Part shown: positions 7,962 to 16,566 of the stretch, piece by piece
Numbering within the stretch: the first letter of the stretch is position 1
Layout: every line of letters starts with the position of its first letter
NCBI GenBank assembly: GCA_947624355.1
Contig: CANQKI010000003.1
Coordinates: 1-64,000 of the forward strand
DNA from: an uncultured Clostridia bacterium
Lineage (GTDB): Bacteria > Bacillota > Clostridia > Christensenellales > Aristaeellaceae
DNA: 64,000 bases
Reading direction: 5' to 3'
Position numbers and translations under genes: made by a program
The notes under the pieces: model-generated
The model's input: only the letters and a program-made list of their open reading frames with translations
What the model was told of the DNA's origin: nothing
Database searches by the model: none

Positions 7962-9608
7962 ATGTACATTCAAATGCTGAACAGACAACAGGAATTTCCC
8001 GCCCCCTGCACGGTGCTGGAAATCATCCGCGCCATGGCCCCGGAGGAAGAAAAAACGGCCCTGGGCTGCTTTTGCGGCGGAAAGTCGCTGGAACTGAACG
8101 AAGTGGTTTCGGAATCCTGCGCCCTGCACCCCATCACCTTCCAGAATGAGGAAGGCCGCCGCATTTACGAGCGTTCCCTTCGCTTCGTACTGCTTTTGGC
8201 CGTGCACCGGGTGCTCCCCGGGCTTCATGTGCGCATCGAGCATTCCATCGGCTACGGCGTATATATGCGCCTGATGGAACGGGACCTGACCGACGGAGAC
8301 ATTGCCGCCCTCCAGGCCGAAATGGAAAAAATCGTAAAGGAAAATTTGCCCTTCGTCCGGCAAAAGTGGGACAGGGAGCAGGCCATCCGGTACTTTGACG
8401 CCGAGGGCGAGCATGACACCGCCCGTCTGCTTTCCTACCGTCCCTATGATTATTTCAACGTTTACCAGTGCGGCGGCATGAGCGAATATTTTTACGGGGC
8501 CATGCTGCCCTCCACCGGCTATGTGTCCGCCTTCCGGATGATTCCCCATCTGCCCGGCATGGTGATGCAGATGCCCGGGCCCAAGAATCCCGCCGTGCCG
8601 GCGCCCTTCCATCCCCTGCCCAAGCATCTGCAGGCCTTTGCCCAGTCCAACCACTGGTGCGACATTCTGGGCTGCAAAAACGCCGCCGACCTCAACGACA
8701 TGACCGTCAGCGGCCGCCTGCCCGAATTCATCCGCATCAACGAAGCGCTGCACGATAAATCCATCGGCGAAATTGCCGACGGTATCCGGCAGAAGGGCGC
8801 CAAGGCCGTATTTGTGGCCGGCCCTTCCTCCAGCGGCAAGACCACCTTTGCCAACCGCCTGTGCATTCATCTGCGGGTGCTGGGCCTGCGCCCGGTGCTC
8901 ATTTCCCTGGACGATTTCTACCTGGACCGGGACGTGCTGCCCCTGGAGGCGGACGGCAAGCCCGATCTGGAGGCCCTGTCCGCCCTGGATGTGCCCCTGC
9001 TGCGCGGGTGCCTGAAGGGCTTGCTGGAAGGGGAAGAAGTGCAGATGCCCTCCTTTGATTTCACCGTAAGCAAGCGGAACCTGAACGGCTGGCGGCCCCT
9101 GAAGCTGGAAAACGACCAGGTGCTGGTGATGGAGGGCATCCACGGCCTGAATCCCGCCCTGCACGAGGGGTTTGACCCGCACCTGCTGGCCAAGGTGTAT
9201 ATCAGCGAGCTGACCTGCCTGAACCTGGATAACCACAACCGCATCCGCACCACGGACGCCCGGCTGCTGCGCCGCATCGTGCGGGATCATCAGTTCCGCT
9301 GCACGCCCCCCGAGGAAACGCTTGACATGTGGAACAGCGTGCGCCGGGGCGAGGAAAAATGGATTTTCCCCTATCAGGAACAGGCGGATTTCGTATTCAA
9401 TTCGGCCCTGCACTATGAACTGCCCGTGCTGAAGCGGTATGCCTATGACCTGCTCAAGGAAATCAAACCCGATAATCCGGTGTACCTTTCCTCCCGCAGG
9501 CTGCTCAAGATTCTGCATTACATTCTGCCCGCCCCCGAAAACGCGCTGCAGGAAATTCCGCCCCTGTCCCTGCTGCGGGAATTCATCGGCGGCTGCACCC
9601 TGTACTGA
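7962..9608 (+). CDS. Uridine kinase-like nucleoside kinase with threonyl-tRNA-synthetase-like N-terminus
   Basis: A 548-residue cytoplasmic protein. The N-terminal ~260 residues resemble the TGS and second additional domain of threonyl-tRNA synthetase (HPITFQNEEGRRIYERSL; IEHSIGYGVYM). The P-loop kinase domain follows, with Walker A GPSSSGKTTFANRL near residue 286, substrate-site LISLDDFYLDRD and VMEGIHGLNP. Family knowledge: this fused form occurs widely in Firmicutes and is annotated as a uridine/nucleoside kinase of the udk superfamily. Its phosphate acceptor is not settled. GAAAGGAG precedes ATG 7962. The SGNH esterase gene starts 20 bp later, likely in the same transcript. Confidence 0.88.
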   Translation: MYIQMLNRQQEFPAPCTVLEIIRAMAPEEEKTALGCFCGGKSLELNEVVSESCALHPITFQNEEGRRIYERSLRFVLLLAVHRVLPGLHVRIEHSIGYGVYMRLMERDLTDGDIAALQAEMEKIVKENLPFVRQKWDREQAIRYFDAEGEHDTARLLSYRPYDYFNVYQCGGMSEYFYGAMLPSTGYVSAFRMIPHLPGMVMQMPGPKNPAVPAPFHPLPKHLQAFAQSNHWCDILGCKNAADLNDMTVSGRLPEFIRINEALHDKSIGEIADGIRQKGAKAVFVAGPSSSGKTTFANRLCIHLRVLGLRPVLISLDDFYLDRDVLPLEADGKPDLEALSALDVPLLRGCLKGLLEGEEVQMPSFDFTVSKRNLNGWRPLKLENDQVLVMEGIHGLNPALHEGFDPHLLAKVYISELTCLNLDNHNRIRTTDARLLRRIVRDHQFRCTPPEETLDMWNSVRRGEEKWIFPYQEQADFVFNSALHYELPVLKRYAYDLLKEIKPDNPVYLSSRRLLKILHYILPAPENALQEIPPLSLLREFIGGCTLY

Positions 9609-9628
9609 CCGACGGATAGGAGGCACAT

Positions 9629-10285
9629 ATGATTCTCAAAGGCGCAACCGTTAATTTTCTCGGCGACAGCATCACGGAGGGCGCAGGCGCGTCCTGCCTG
9701 GAAAAATGCTACGTTTCCGTGCTGGAAAAGGAATTCGGCCTCAAAAAGGCCAATAATTACGGCATCGGCGGCACCCGCATCGCCCGTCAGCCCGTCGTGA
9801 CCGACAGCCCCTTCGACCAGGACTACTGCATGCGGATGAGTACCATGGACGAAAATGCCGACGCGGTGGTGGTATTCGGCGGCACCAACGATTTCGGTCA
9901 CGGCCTGGCGCCCCTGGGCGTGCCCACCGACCGCACCCCCGACACCTTCTGGGGCGCGTGCCATTACCTGATGGACGGGCTGATGAGCCGCTATGTGGGC
10001 AAGCCCGTAATGATTATCACGCCCCTGCACCGGCTGGGGGAGGAAAACCCCAAGGGCGACGGCGGCAAGCCCGCCAGCGTAGCCCCGCTCCGGGTGTACC
10101 GGGACATTCTGATTTCCGTGGCGCAGTATTACGGCCTGCCCGTGCTGGACCTCTACAGCGTCAGCGGCATGCAGCCCGCCAACCCCGTCTGCCGGGAGCG
10201 CCTCATGCCCGACGGCCTGCACCCCAGCGACGAGGGCCACGCCATCCTGGCCCGGAAAATCGGACTGTTTTTGCAAACCTTATAA
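9629..10285 (+). CDS. SGNH/GDSL-type esterase or lipase
   Basis: A 218-residue hydrolase with all the SGNH blocks: GDSIT at residues 12-16 with the nucleophile Ser, the Gly of block II in the NYGIGGT region, FGGTNDFGHG (block III, Asn), and DGLHPSDEGH (block V, Asp and His). It has no signal peptide or TM segment, so it acts in the cytoplasm, perhaps as an acyl- or acetylesterase. The substrate is not evident. GATAGGAGG stands just upstream of the ATG. It ends at a shared convergent terminator facing nnr. Confidence 0.9.
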   Translation: MILKGATVNFLGDSITEGAGASCLEKCYVSVLEKEFGLKKANNYGIGGTRIARQPVVTDSPFDQDYCMRMSTMDENADAVVVFGGTNDFGHGLAPLGVPTDRTPDTFWGACHYLMDGLMSRYVGKPVMIITPLHRLGEENPKGDGGKPASVAPLRVYRDILISVAQYYGLPVLDLYSVSGMQPANPVCRERLMPDGLHPSDEGHAILARKIGLFLQTL

Positions 10286-10294
10286 ATAATGCAA

Positions 10295-10331
10295 AAAAGC
10301 TTCACAAGGCGTTCTGCTTTGCGAAGCTTTT
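10295..10331. terminator. Bidirectional terminator between SGNH esterase and nnr
   Basis: AAAAGCTTC (10295-10303) pairs with GAAGCTTTT (10323-10331). The A and T flanks let it work in both directions, between two convergent genes. Confidence 0.75.
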
Positions 10332-10344
10332 CGTTTGCCTGGTT

Positions 10345-11850
10345 TTATCCGATTCCGTATGCTTTCCTGGCGTCCCAGAGGGAGGCAATCTGCTGCTCGC
10401 CGTTCAGTTCGATCTGGCCGTATTTCCGTTCACCCACGGCCCCGGCCAGGCCGTGCCACAGGCTGCCCAGGGCGGCGGCCTCCCAGGGAGCATGATTGAC
10501 CAGCAGAGCCGCGATGACCCCGCAGAGCACGTCGCCGCTGCCGCCCTTGGCCAGGGCGGGCGTACCGGAAGCATTGAGGGCAAAGGCCGTACCCCGCTCT
10601 CCCGCATAGGCCAGCACGGAAACGTCGCCCTTGAGCAGGGCCGTACAGCCGTATTTTTCCCGCAGGGTCCGGGCGGCGGCAAAACGGGCGGCCGTGACGG
10701 CCGCGTTTTCGGTATGCAGCAGCCGCGCCGCCTCGCCGGGGTGGGGCGTGATGACGGCCTTTTCCCCCAGCGTTTGTTCATGACGGGCCAGCAGGTTCAG
10801 CGCGTCGGCGTCCCAGACGGAGGGCCGATCGGGATCATACAGCGCCCGGATATTCTGCCAGATTTCTTCCCCGTCCGTCAGTCCGGGGCCCAGGGCCAGC
10901 ACGTCGTGAGCGGGCGGGTTCTGGACGGCCTTTGCAATATCCACGCACATGGCGTTGGGTACGGCGGATTGCAGAATGGGCATGATCTCCCGGGGACAGG
11001 CTACCGTCGTGCGGCCCGCCCCCGCGGTGACGGCGGCCCTGGCGCACATGATGGCGGCCCCCGCCATGCCCAGGCTGCCCGCGTAAATCAGCACCCGGCC
11101 GAAATCTCCCTTGTGGGCGTTCAGCTTCCGGGGCGCGAGCCTGCGGAGCAGGGGCGGCAGAAGCAAAGTACAGTCCGGCTCCCGGTCGTCGGGCAGAAGC
11201 CCCGCCATGTCCCACAGGCCGATATCGGCGATTTCGATTTTTCCCACGGCTTCCCGATCGCCCGTCAGGTAAAGGCCGGGCTTGGGGGCATGGAAGGTGA
11301 CGGTAACGGCAGCGCGGATGCAGGCATCCGGCACGCAGACCCCCGTTTCCCCGTCCATGCCGCTGGGAATATCCACGGCCAGGACGGGCACGCCGCTTGC
11401 ATTGGCGGCACGGATAAGAGCGGTTATCTTTCCGTCCGGCGCGCCCTTCAGCCCCGTACCCAGCAGCGCGTCCACCATTGCGTCGCAGGACGGCAGCGCC
11501 CCGCCGTCATAAAAATCAATGGCGATGCCCGGAATCTGCCGAACCCATTGCAGCTGGGTTTTCGCTTCCTCCGTTTTGGGTTCGGCCGTCAAAAGGATGT
11601 GGGCCGCGCCGCCCCGCTGATGAAACAGCCGGGCCGCGGCCATCCCGTCCCCGCCGTTATTGCCGGGGCCGCACAGAAACAGCACACGCTTGCCCGCGCA
11701 GCCCCCCAGCATGCTTTCCAGTGCGTCCGTCACGGCCTCCGCCGCGTGCTCCATCAGCAGCAGCGAAGGAACGCCCCGGGAAAAGGCGTTTTGTTCCGTC
11801 CGCTTCATATCCCGGGGCGTCAGCACAGGCAGCATTTCCCTGTCGTTCAT
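10345..11850 (-). CDS. nnr: Bifunctional NAD(P)H-hydrate epimerase/dehydratase
   Basis: A 501-residue fusion of NnrE and NnrD. The N-terminal ~215 residues are the YjeF_N epimerase (LFLCGPGNNGGDGMAAARLF; AVDIPSGMDGETG). The C-terminal ~270 residues are the carbohydrate-kinase-like dehydratase (HKGDFGRVLIYAGSLGMAGA; NASGTPALAKGGSGDVLCG, with catalytic GGSGD). It repairs damaged hydrated NADH and NADPH. Its ATG overlaps the acpS stop (ATGA), so the two are translationally coupled. The pairing with acpS is common in Firmicutes. The operon runs trpS, P1 peptidase, acpS, nnr and ends at the shared terminator. Confidence 0.95.
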   Translation of the reverse strand: MNDREMLPVLTPRDMKRTEQNAFSRGVPSLLLMEHAAEAVTDALESMLGGCAGKRVLFLCGPGNNGGDGMAAARLFHQRGGAAHILLTAEPKTEEAKTQLQWVRQIPGIAIDFYDGGALPSCDAMVDALLGTGLKGAPDGKITALIRAANASGVPVLAVDIPSGMDGETGVCVPDACIRAAVTVTFHAPKPGLYLTGDREAVGKIEIADIGLWDMAGLLPDDREPDCTLLLPPLLRRLAPRKLNAHKGDFGRVLIYAGSLGMAGAAIMCARAAVTAGAGRTTVACPREIMPILQSAVPNAMCVDIAKAVQNPPAHDVLALGPGLTDGEEIWQNIRALYDPDRPSVWDADALNLLARHEQTLGEKAVITPHPGEAARLLHTENAAVTAARFAAARTLREKYGCTALLKGDVSVLAYAGERGTAFALNASGTPALAKGGSGDVLCGVIAALLVNHAPWEAAALGSLWHGLAGAVGERKYGQIELNGEQQIASLWDARKAYGIG

Positions 11851-12227
11851 GTCTTTTCCCTTTCCGCGATGGCCACCGCGGCGGCCATGCCGTTTTCGTG
11901 GGTAATGGACAGATGCAGCGTATGAATATTCCGTTGGCCGGCCAGGTGGGCAAAATCCCCCCGCAGGTCATAATAGGGCGCGCCGAATTTATCGTGCAGC
12001 ACGCAGATGCCCGCGATGTCCCCGCCCGAAAGGCCAACCCCCAGCGCTTTCGCCAGAGCCTCCTTGGCGGCAAAAATCCCCGCCATGGAGGCGGCGGCGC
12101 ACTTGCCCCGGGTCTCGATGTATTCCTGCTCCTCGGGGGCGAAATACCGGCCCAGGAAGCGGCCGTCCTGCAGTAATTGTTCCATGCGCGAAATTTCGCA
12201 CAGGTCGATGCCGATGCCCACAATCAT
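11847..12227 (-). CDS. acpS: Holo-[acyl-carrier-protein] synthase
   Basis: A 126-residue enzyme that transfers 4'-phosphopantetheine from CoA to acyl carrier protein. The signature GIGIDLCEISRMEQ at residues 3-16 has the Mg-binding Asp, and FAAKEALAKALG near residue 55 has the conserved Glu and Lys. SITHENGMAAAVAIAE closes the fold. The ATG at 12227 overlaps the end of the P1 peptidase gene by 4 nt (ATGA) and its own stop overlaps nnr, a tightly coupled run. The open frame continues upstream, but that part is a shadow of the peptidase gene. Length is typical. Confidence 0.95.
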   Translation of the reverse strand: MIVGIGIDLCEISRMEQLLQDGRFLGRYFAPEEQEYIETRGKCAAASMAGIFAAKEALAKALGVGLSGGDIAGICVLHDKFGAPYYDLRGDFAHLAGQRNIHTLHLSITHENGMAAAVAIAEREKT

Positions 12228-13177
12228 ACGCTTGCGTACAAAAGCGCGTTGGCGATGGCCCGGGCCGTCACCTCGGCCGCCGCCGCGCAGAGCTTGACGA
12301 AATTGACCTCGGCCCCCGAGCGGCCGGTGGCCAGGGCAAACATGGTATCGCCGTCCATCTGCGTGTGCACGGGACGGATGGTGCGGGCCAGGCCGTCGTG
12401 GCTCACGTCCGCCAGACGGTTGCACTGTTCCTTCGTCAGCTTGCAGTCCACGGCCACCACCCCGATGGTGGTGTTGCTGCCGGGAGCGGGAATGCGAATC
12501 TGCTGGGGCGCGGGGGCCTGGCCGTAAAGCAGGCCGTCGGCCAGGACGGGGGTACCATCCGGCATATGGGCGCAGCCCAGCACCTGGTTGGTTTCGGGGT
12601 GATACACGTCTCCCACCGCGTTGACTGCCACCACGGCCCCCACGGTGACGCCCTCGGGCAGGGTGATGGAGGCGGAGCCGACGCCGCTGTCCTGGGGAAT
12701 GGCGGAGGGCACCAGCTTGCCCACCGTGGCCCCCGTTCCCGCGCCCACCCGGCCCTGGGCCATCTGCTTGCCCGCGTTCATGCAGGCGGCCCGGCCCATG
12801 GCGGCGTCGGGACGGATGTTCGGGTCCCCCACGCTCAGGTCATAGAGCACGGCGGCGGGCACAATGGGCACCCTGGCCGCGCCCATATCCATGCCGCAGC
12901 CCATCTGCTCCAGGTAGCGCATCACGCCGCCCGCCGCGTCCAGGCCGAAAGCGCTGCCGCCGGAAAGCACGACCGCGTTGACCCTTTCCACCAAATTGCC
13001 CGGGCGCAGCAGATCGGTTTCCCGGGTGCCCGGGGCCGCGCCGCGGACGGATACGCCCCCAACGGCCCCCTCCTTCCGGCACAGTACCACGGTAACCCCC
13101 GTGCGGCCGGATTTACTGTCGGCGTGGCCCACGCGGATGCCGTGGACAGCCGTAATATCGCCGGGATAAGGATTCAT
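12224..13177 (-). CDS. P1-family (DmpA-type) N-terminal-nucleophile peptidase
   Basis: A 317-residue S58-family protein. Seen are the N-terminal ITAVHGIRVGHAD, the LSGGSAFGLDAAGGVMRYLE block, and the self-cleavage/nucleophile region PGSNTTIGVVAVDCKL near residue 235. Family members are L-aminopeptidase/D-esterases or beta-aminopeptidases, which cleave themselves to expose a Ser or Thr nucleophile; here a Thr in NTTIG is the candidate. ATG 13177 is chosen because GAGGTGCTTTTG precedes it. It lies 18 bp downstream of trpS and overlaps acpS by 4 nt. The peptide substrate is unknown. Confidence 0.9.
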   Translation of the reverse strand: MNPYPGDITAVHGIRVGHADSKSGRTGVTVVLCRKEGAVGGVSVRGAAPGTRETDLLRPGNLVERVNAVVLSGGSAFGLDAAGGVMRYLEQMGCGMDMGAARVPIVPAAVLYDLSVGDPNIRPDAAMGRAACMNAGKQMAQGRVGAGTGATVGKLVPSAIPQDSGVGSASITLPEGVTVGAVVAVNAVGDVYHPETNQVLGCAHMPDGTPVLADGLLYGQAPAPQQIRIPAPGSNTTIGVVAVDCKLTKEQCNRLADVSHDGLARTIRPVHTQMDGDTMFALATGRSGAEVNFVKLCAAAAEVTARAIANALLYASV

Positions 13178-13195
13178 CAAAAGCACCTCGCTTTT

Positions 13196-14197
13196 TCAGG
13201 GCTGATACAGGCCAACCTTTTTGTAAACCTTGCGCAGCGTTTTCCGGGCCAGGGCCTGGGCGCGCTCGGCGTTATGGATCAGCATGGCGTTGAGGCCGTC
13301 CCTGTCCGCCAGGATTTCGGCGTGCCGCTGACGGATGGGCGTCAGTTCGCCGATCACCGTTTCGGCCACGGCTTCCTTGAGGGCCCCGTAGCCCAGGCCC
13401 TGCAGCTCCTGCGCCGCCGCTTCGGGGGTAATGTTTTTGAGGGCGGAAAGAATCACCAGCAGATTGGATACGCCAGGCTTGTTTTCCGGATCGTAACGGA
13501 TTTCGCCGTCGCTGTCCGTCACGGCGCGTTTGATCTTGCGGCGGATATCGTCCGGGCTGTCCAGGATGGCGATGTAGGTATCCTCCGGGTCGGATTTGCT
13601 CATTTTCTTCGTGGGCTCGCTGAGGCTCATGATCTTGGCGCTGGCCTTGCGGATGTAGGGCTCGGGGATGGTGAACACGTCGCCGTAAAGGGCGTTGAAC
13701 CGCTGGGCGATGTCCCGGCAGATTTCCACATGCTGCTTCTGGTCCACCCCCACGGGCACAATATCCGTCTGATACAGCAGGATATCCGAGGCCATCAGCA
13801 CGGGATAGGCAAAGAGGCCCACGTTGATATTATCCGCGTGCTTCTGGGACTTATCCTTGAACTGGGTCATACGGGACATTTCGCCCATGTAAGTGTAGCA
13901 GTTGAGAATCCAGGCCAGTTCCGCGTGGGCGGGCACATGGCTCTGGCAATAAATGATGTTTTTCTCGGGGTCCAGGCCGCAGGCCACGTACAGGGCGGCC
14001 AGGGAGGCCGTGCGTTTGCGAAGCTGGGCCGGGTCCTGCCGCACGGTGAGGGTGTGCAGATCGGCCATGCAGTAGAGGCAGTCCGCGTCCGGGAAGCCGC
14101 TGAAATTGCGCAGCGCGCCGATATAATTGCCCAATGTCAGGTTGCCCGATGGCTGGATACCCGAAAAGACCACCTTGCGTTTTTCCGTATTTTCCAT
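13196..14197 (-). CDS. trpS: Tryptophan--tRNA ligase
   Basis: A 333-residue class I aminoacyl-tRNA synthetase. The HIGH-like motif is in GIQPSGNLTLGNYIGAL near the N-terminus and the KMSKS motif is KKMSKSDPEDT near residue 190. FAYPVLMASDILLYQ and VPVGVDQKQHVE are family blocks contacting tryptophan. It charges tRNA-Trp in the cytoplasm. ATG 14197 gives the usual N-terminus; an upstream in-frame start would add a sequence unlike the family. No T-box is visible upstream. It is the first gene of the minus-strand run to nnr. Confidence 0.96.
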   Translation of the reverse strand: MENTEKRKVVFSGIQPSGNLTLGNYIGALRNFSGFPDADCLYCMADLHTLTVRQDPAQLRKRTASLAALYVACGLDPEKNIIYCQSHVPAHAELAWILNCYTYMGEMSRMTQFKDKSQKHADNINVGLFAYPVLMASDILLYQTDIVPVGVDQKQHVEICRDIAQRFNALYGDVFTIPEPYIRKASAKIMSLSEPTKKMSKSDPEDTYIAILDSPDDIRRKIKRAVTDSDGEIRYDPENKPGVSNLLVILSALKNITPEAAAQELQGLGYGALKEAVAETVIGELTPIRQRHAEILADRDGLNAMLIHNAERAQALARKTLRKVYKKVGLYQP

Positions 14198-14312
14198 AAA
14201 ACATCCTATCCTTCCGTCTGCTGGCACACAGAAATTTCCACGCTTATTTTACCACGTTTTTTCTTTCATGTAAAGCGTCGGCGGGATGGGCGCGGTTTTT
14301 TTGATTTTTCTG

Positions 14313-14341
14313 TTTTCAAACGGGCAGAATCGGTGTATAAT
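14313..14341 (+). promoter_or_regulatory. Promoter of the TM1266/SBP operon
   Basis: TTTTCA (14313-14318), a 17-nt spacer and TATAAT (14336-14341). It predicts a leader of about 195 nt before the first gene. Confidence 0.5.
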
Positions 14342-14347
14342 CATCCT

Positions 14348-14544
14348 GCGGAGCGTCGCAAAACCGAGTGGATTCCATGAGGCGGAGCGGCGGCGCGCGG
14401 AAAAACAATCGTTTCCTTGCGGGCAGGGATGCGTCCTGGCCCAAGAGCGGAAGGAGGATAAGCCATGAAGACAAAGCTTTCGGGAGCATAGCGGCCTTTC
14501 GCTGTGCTCATTTTTACGCCCAGATTGCAAAGGAGCGGAACAAA
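14348..14544 (+). other. Unassigned ~195-nt leader with an 8-codon ORF
   Basis: The transcribed leader of the TM1266-type gene is GC-rich and could fold, but I cannot match it to a riboswitch class. At 14465-14491 it carries a tiny open frame, MKTKLSGA, preceded by AAGGAGGATAAGCC, the strongest Shine-Dalgarno site of the region. It may be a leader peptide or chance. Confidence 0.4.
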
Positions 14545-14835
14545 ATGGCGGAAGAACGCATTGGGTTCGTGGGCATCGTAATAGAGGACCTTTCCCAGGC
14601 GGCGCGGGTCAATCAGGTGGTGGGTCAGTACCAAAGCCTGGTGACGGGCCGCATCGGCGTGCCCGACCACGAACGGAACCTGGCGGTCATCGGCCTGCTG
14701 GTGCGGGGCGAGGACACGCAGCTGGGCGCGTTCACCGGGCGGCTGGGCAACATTCCCGGCGTGCAGGTGAAAAGCGCCATGACCAAAACAAAAACGGAAA
14801 AGAAAGAAGGAAATTTCCATGAAAAAGATGATTAA
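14545..14835 (+). CDS. TM1266-family putative iron-only hydrogenase system regulator
   Basis: A 96-residue ACT-like protein (EERIGFVGIVIEDLSQAARVN, VTGRIGVPDHERNLAVIGLLV, FTGRLGNIPGVQVKSAM). It matches the small TM1266 family, often found beside [FeFe]-hydrogenase genes and annotated as a regulator on that basis only. ATG 14545 follows AAAGGAGCGG. The open frame runs further upstream, but that part lacks family character. The last ~17 nt overlap the start of the solute-binding-protein gene, so the pair is translationally coupled. No hydrogenase or maturation genes are in the window. Confidence 0.85.
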   Translation: MAEERIGFVGIVIEDLSQAARVNQVVGQYQSLVTGRIGVPDHERNLAVIGLLVRGEDTQLGAFTGRLGNIPGVQVKSAMTKTKTEKKEGNFHEKDD

Positions 14836-15781
14836 ACTGCTGGCCGCGCTGGCATTGGCCGCGGCGCTGACCCTGGTTTGCTGCTTTGCCGAGGAAGGGG
14901 ATACCCCCGTCCGGGTGGCGGGCCTCAACGGCCCCACGGGCATGGCCCTGGCCCACATGAACGCCCAGAACGACGGCACCTATGAATTCACCTTCCGGGG
15001 CGCGCCCGATCAGCTGAGCGCCGACATCATCCAGGGCAATGTGGATATCGCCGCCGTGCCCATCAACCTGGGCTCCGTGCTGTACAACAAAACCGAGGGC
15101 GGCGTGAAGGCCCTGTCCCTCATTACCCGGGGGATGCTGTACGTGCTGGAAAAGGGCGACACCATCCATTCCGTGGCCGACCTGGAGGGCAAGACCATCG
15201 TCACCGCCGGCCAGGGCGCCACGCCGGAATACGCATTCAATTTCATCCTGGACGCCAATGACGTGCACGCCGACCTGGAATTCCTGCCCGAGCACGCCGA
15301 GGTGACCACCCAGGCGGTGAGCGGCCTGGCGGACATCGTGCTGCTGCCCGAGCCCCATGTGACCAACCTGCTTATGAAGGATTCTTCCTTCCGGATCGCC
15401 CTGGACGTCACCGAGGAATTTGCCAAGGCCGCGGAAGCAAAGGGCTATGAAGACGCCCAGCTTTCCATGAGCGTGGTCATTGTGCGCAGCGCGTTTCTGG
15501 AAGAGCACCCCGAAAAGGTGGAAAAATTCCTGAGCGACCTGGAAGCCTCCATCGCCTTCGCAAACGAAAACGTGGCCGAGGCCGCCCAGGAAATCGAAAC
15601 CGCCGGCATCATCCCCAGCGCCAAGGTGGCCGAAACGGCCCTGCCCTCCTGCCGCCTGGTATTCGTGACGGGGGCGGATATGCAGGCCCAGGCCGCGCCC
15701 CTCTACGACATCCTGTTTGCCGCCAATCCCGCTTCCGTGGGCGGCAAAATCCCTGCCAACGATTATTACGTTCAGCAATAA
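14819..15781 (+). CDS. ABC-transporter solute-binding protein, NMT1/SsuA-like
   Basis: A 320-residue secreted protein. It has a Lys-rich start and hydrophobic signal segment (residues about 5-23) ending CCFA/EE, a signal-peptidase-I-like site; it lacks a proper lipobox. The mature part has the NMT1/SsuA pattern (DLEGKTIVTAGQGATPEYAF; LADIVLLPEPHVTNLLMKD; VVIVRSAFLEEHPEKVEKFL). Relatives bind taurine, nitrate, thiamine precursors or similar small molecules. No permease or ATPase gene adjoins, so it is an orphan here and its ligand is unknown. It is co-transcribed with the TM1266-type gene, which overlaps it. Confidence 0.85.
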   Translation: MKKMIKLLAALALAAALTLVCCFAEEGDTPVRVAGLNGPTGMALAHMNAQNDGTYEFTFRGAPDQLSADIIQGNVDIAAVPINLGSVLYNKTEGGVKALSLITRGMLYVLEKGDTIHSVADLEGKTIVTAGQGATPEYAFNFILDANDVHADLEFLPEHAEVTTQAVSGLADIVLLPEPHVTNLLMKDSSFRIALDVTEEFAKAAEAKGYEDAQLSMSVVIVRSAFLEEHPEKVEKFLSDLEASIAFANENVAEAAQEIETAGIIPSAKVAETALPSCRLVFVTGADMQAQAAPLYDILFAANPASVGGKIPANDYYVQQ

Positions 15782-15793
15782 TTCCAACTGAAA

Positions 15794-15838
15794 AAGCGCC
15801 CGGAGGCTTTCCAATAAGCTTTCGGACGCTTCTTTTTT
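15794..15838 (+). terminator. Terminator after the solute-binding-protein gene
   Basis: AAGCGCCCGGAGGCT pairs imperfectly (G-U pairs) with AGCTTTCGGACGCTT, followed by TTTTTT at 15833-15838. It also faces the convergent ABC permease gene. Confidence 0.75.
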
Positions 15839-15840
15839 GT

Positions 15841-16566
15841 TTAACGTTTTTTCATTTGCCGAAGGAAGAGCAGCACGGCGGCGATGAGCGTAACCAGGGC
15901 GTATCCCGCTACCCAGGCAAGGTGCGGCAGCATCGCCCTGCCGCTCAGCGCCGCCCGCTCCAGCTCCACCGCGTGGACGAAGGGCAAAAGATGCGCGATC
16001 TTTTCAAAGGTCCCGCCCACCAGATGCAGATCGAACCACACGCCGGACAGCCAGGCGGACAGATTGGTCAGCAGCGCCCCGCAGACGCCGCCCACCTGCT
16101 TATCGTTCAGCACGCTGCCGCAAAGAAGGCCCAGCGCAATGTAGAACACGGCCACAGGCAGCGAGGCCGGGAAAATCAGCAGCATCCGGAAGGACAGCCG
16201 CAGCCCCAGCAGAACGGAAACCAGGCCGCAAATTGCCGTTTGCGCCAGGCAGACGGGCAGAAGGGGCGCGGTGTAGCCCAGGATGAAATCGGCGGCGGTC
16301 ATGGGGGTGGTGTACAGCCGCTGCAAAAGGGCGCTGCCCCGGTCCCGGGCGATGAGCGTCGCGGAAAACAAGGTCATAAAGGACAGGCCAAATACCGCAA
16401 TGCCGGGGGCCAGGCGGGCAAGGCTGAATAACGCCACCGGGACATGCTGTTGGATCGTATGTAGAAGAAGCAGCAAAATCAGCGGGAAAGCCAGGCCGAA
16501 AAACAGGTTCAGCGGATCCCGGAGGATTTCCAGAACGCACCGCCGGGAAAAAGCGAGCAGCTTCAT
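15841..16566 (-). CDS. ABC-2-type transporter permease
   Basis: A 241-residue integral membrane protein with about six hydrophobic segments (for example PLILLLLLHTI, APGIAVFGLSFMTLFSATLI, LVTLIAAVLLFL). RDRGSALLQRLYTTPMTAADF is the ABC-2 permease coupling-region pattern. Its ATG overlaps the stop of the ATPase gene (ATGA), so the two form one exporter. The real N-terminus is at 16566; the longer open frame is a shadow of the ATPase gene. Substrate is unknown; drug or peptide export under TetR control is a reasonable guess. Confidence 0.88.
   Translation of the reverse strand: MKLLAFSRRCVLEILRDPLNLFFGLAFPLILLLLLHTIQQHVPVALFSLARLAPGIAVFGLSFMTLFSATLIARDRGSALLQRLYTTPMTAADFILGYTAPLLPVCLAQTAICGLVSVLLGLRLSFRMLLIFPASLPVAVFYIALGLLCGSVLNDKQVGGVCGALLTNLSAWLSGVWFDLHLVGGTFEKIAHLLPFVHAVELERAALSGRAMLPHLAWVAGYALVTLIAAVLLFLRQMKKR

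Noticed and set aside
6495-9626. A 1043-codon open frame on the minus strand opposite the flavoprotein, exonuclease and nucleoside kinase genes
   Set aside because: It is a GC-rich antisense shadow. The plus-strand genes have clear families and ribosome-binding sites, while the antisense translation is rich in His, Gly and Gln with no domain.
14348-14544. A known riboswitch in the TM1266 leader
   Set aside because: I compared it by eye with the conserved cores of ykkC/guanidine-I, ZTP, TPP, cobalamin and c-di-GMP-I RNAs and none fits, so it is listed only as an unassigned leader.
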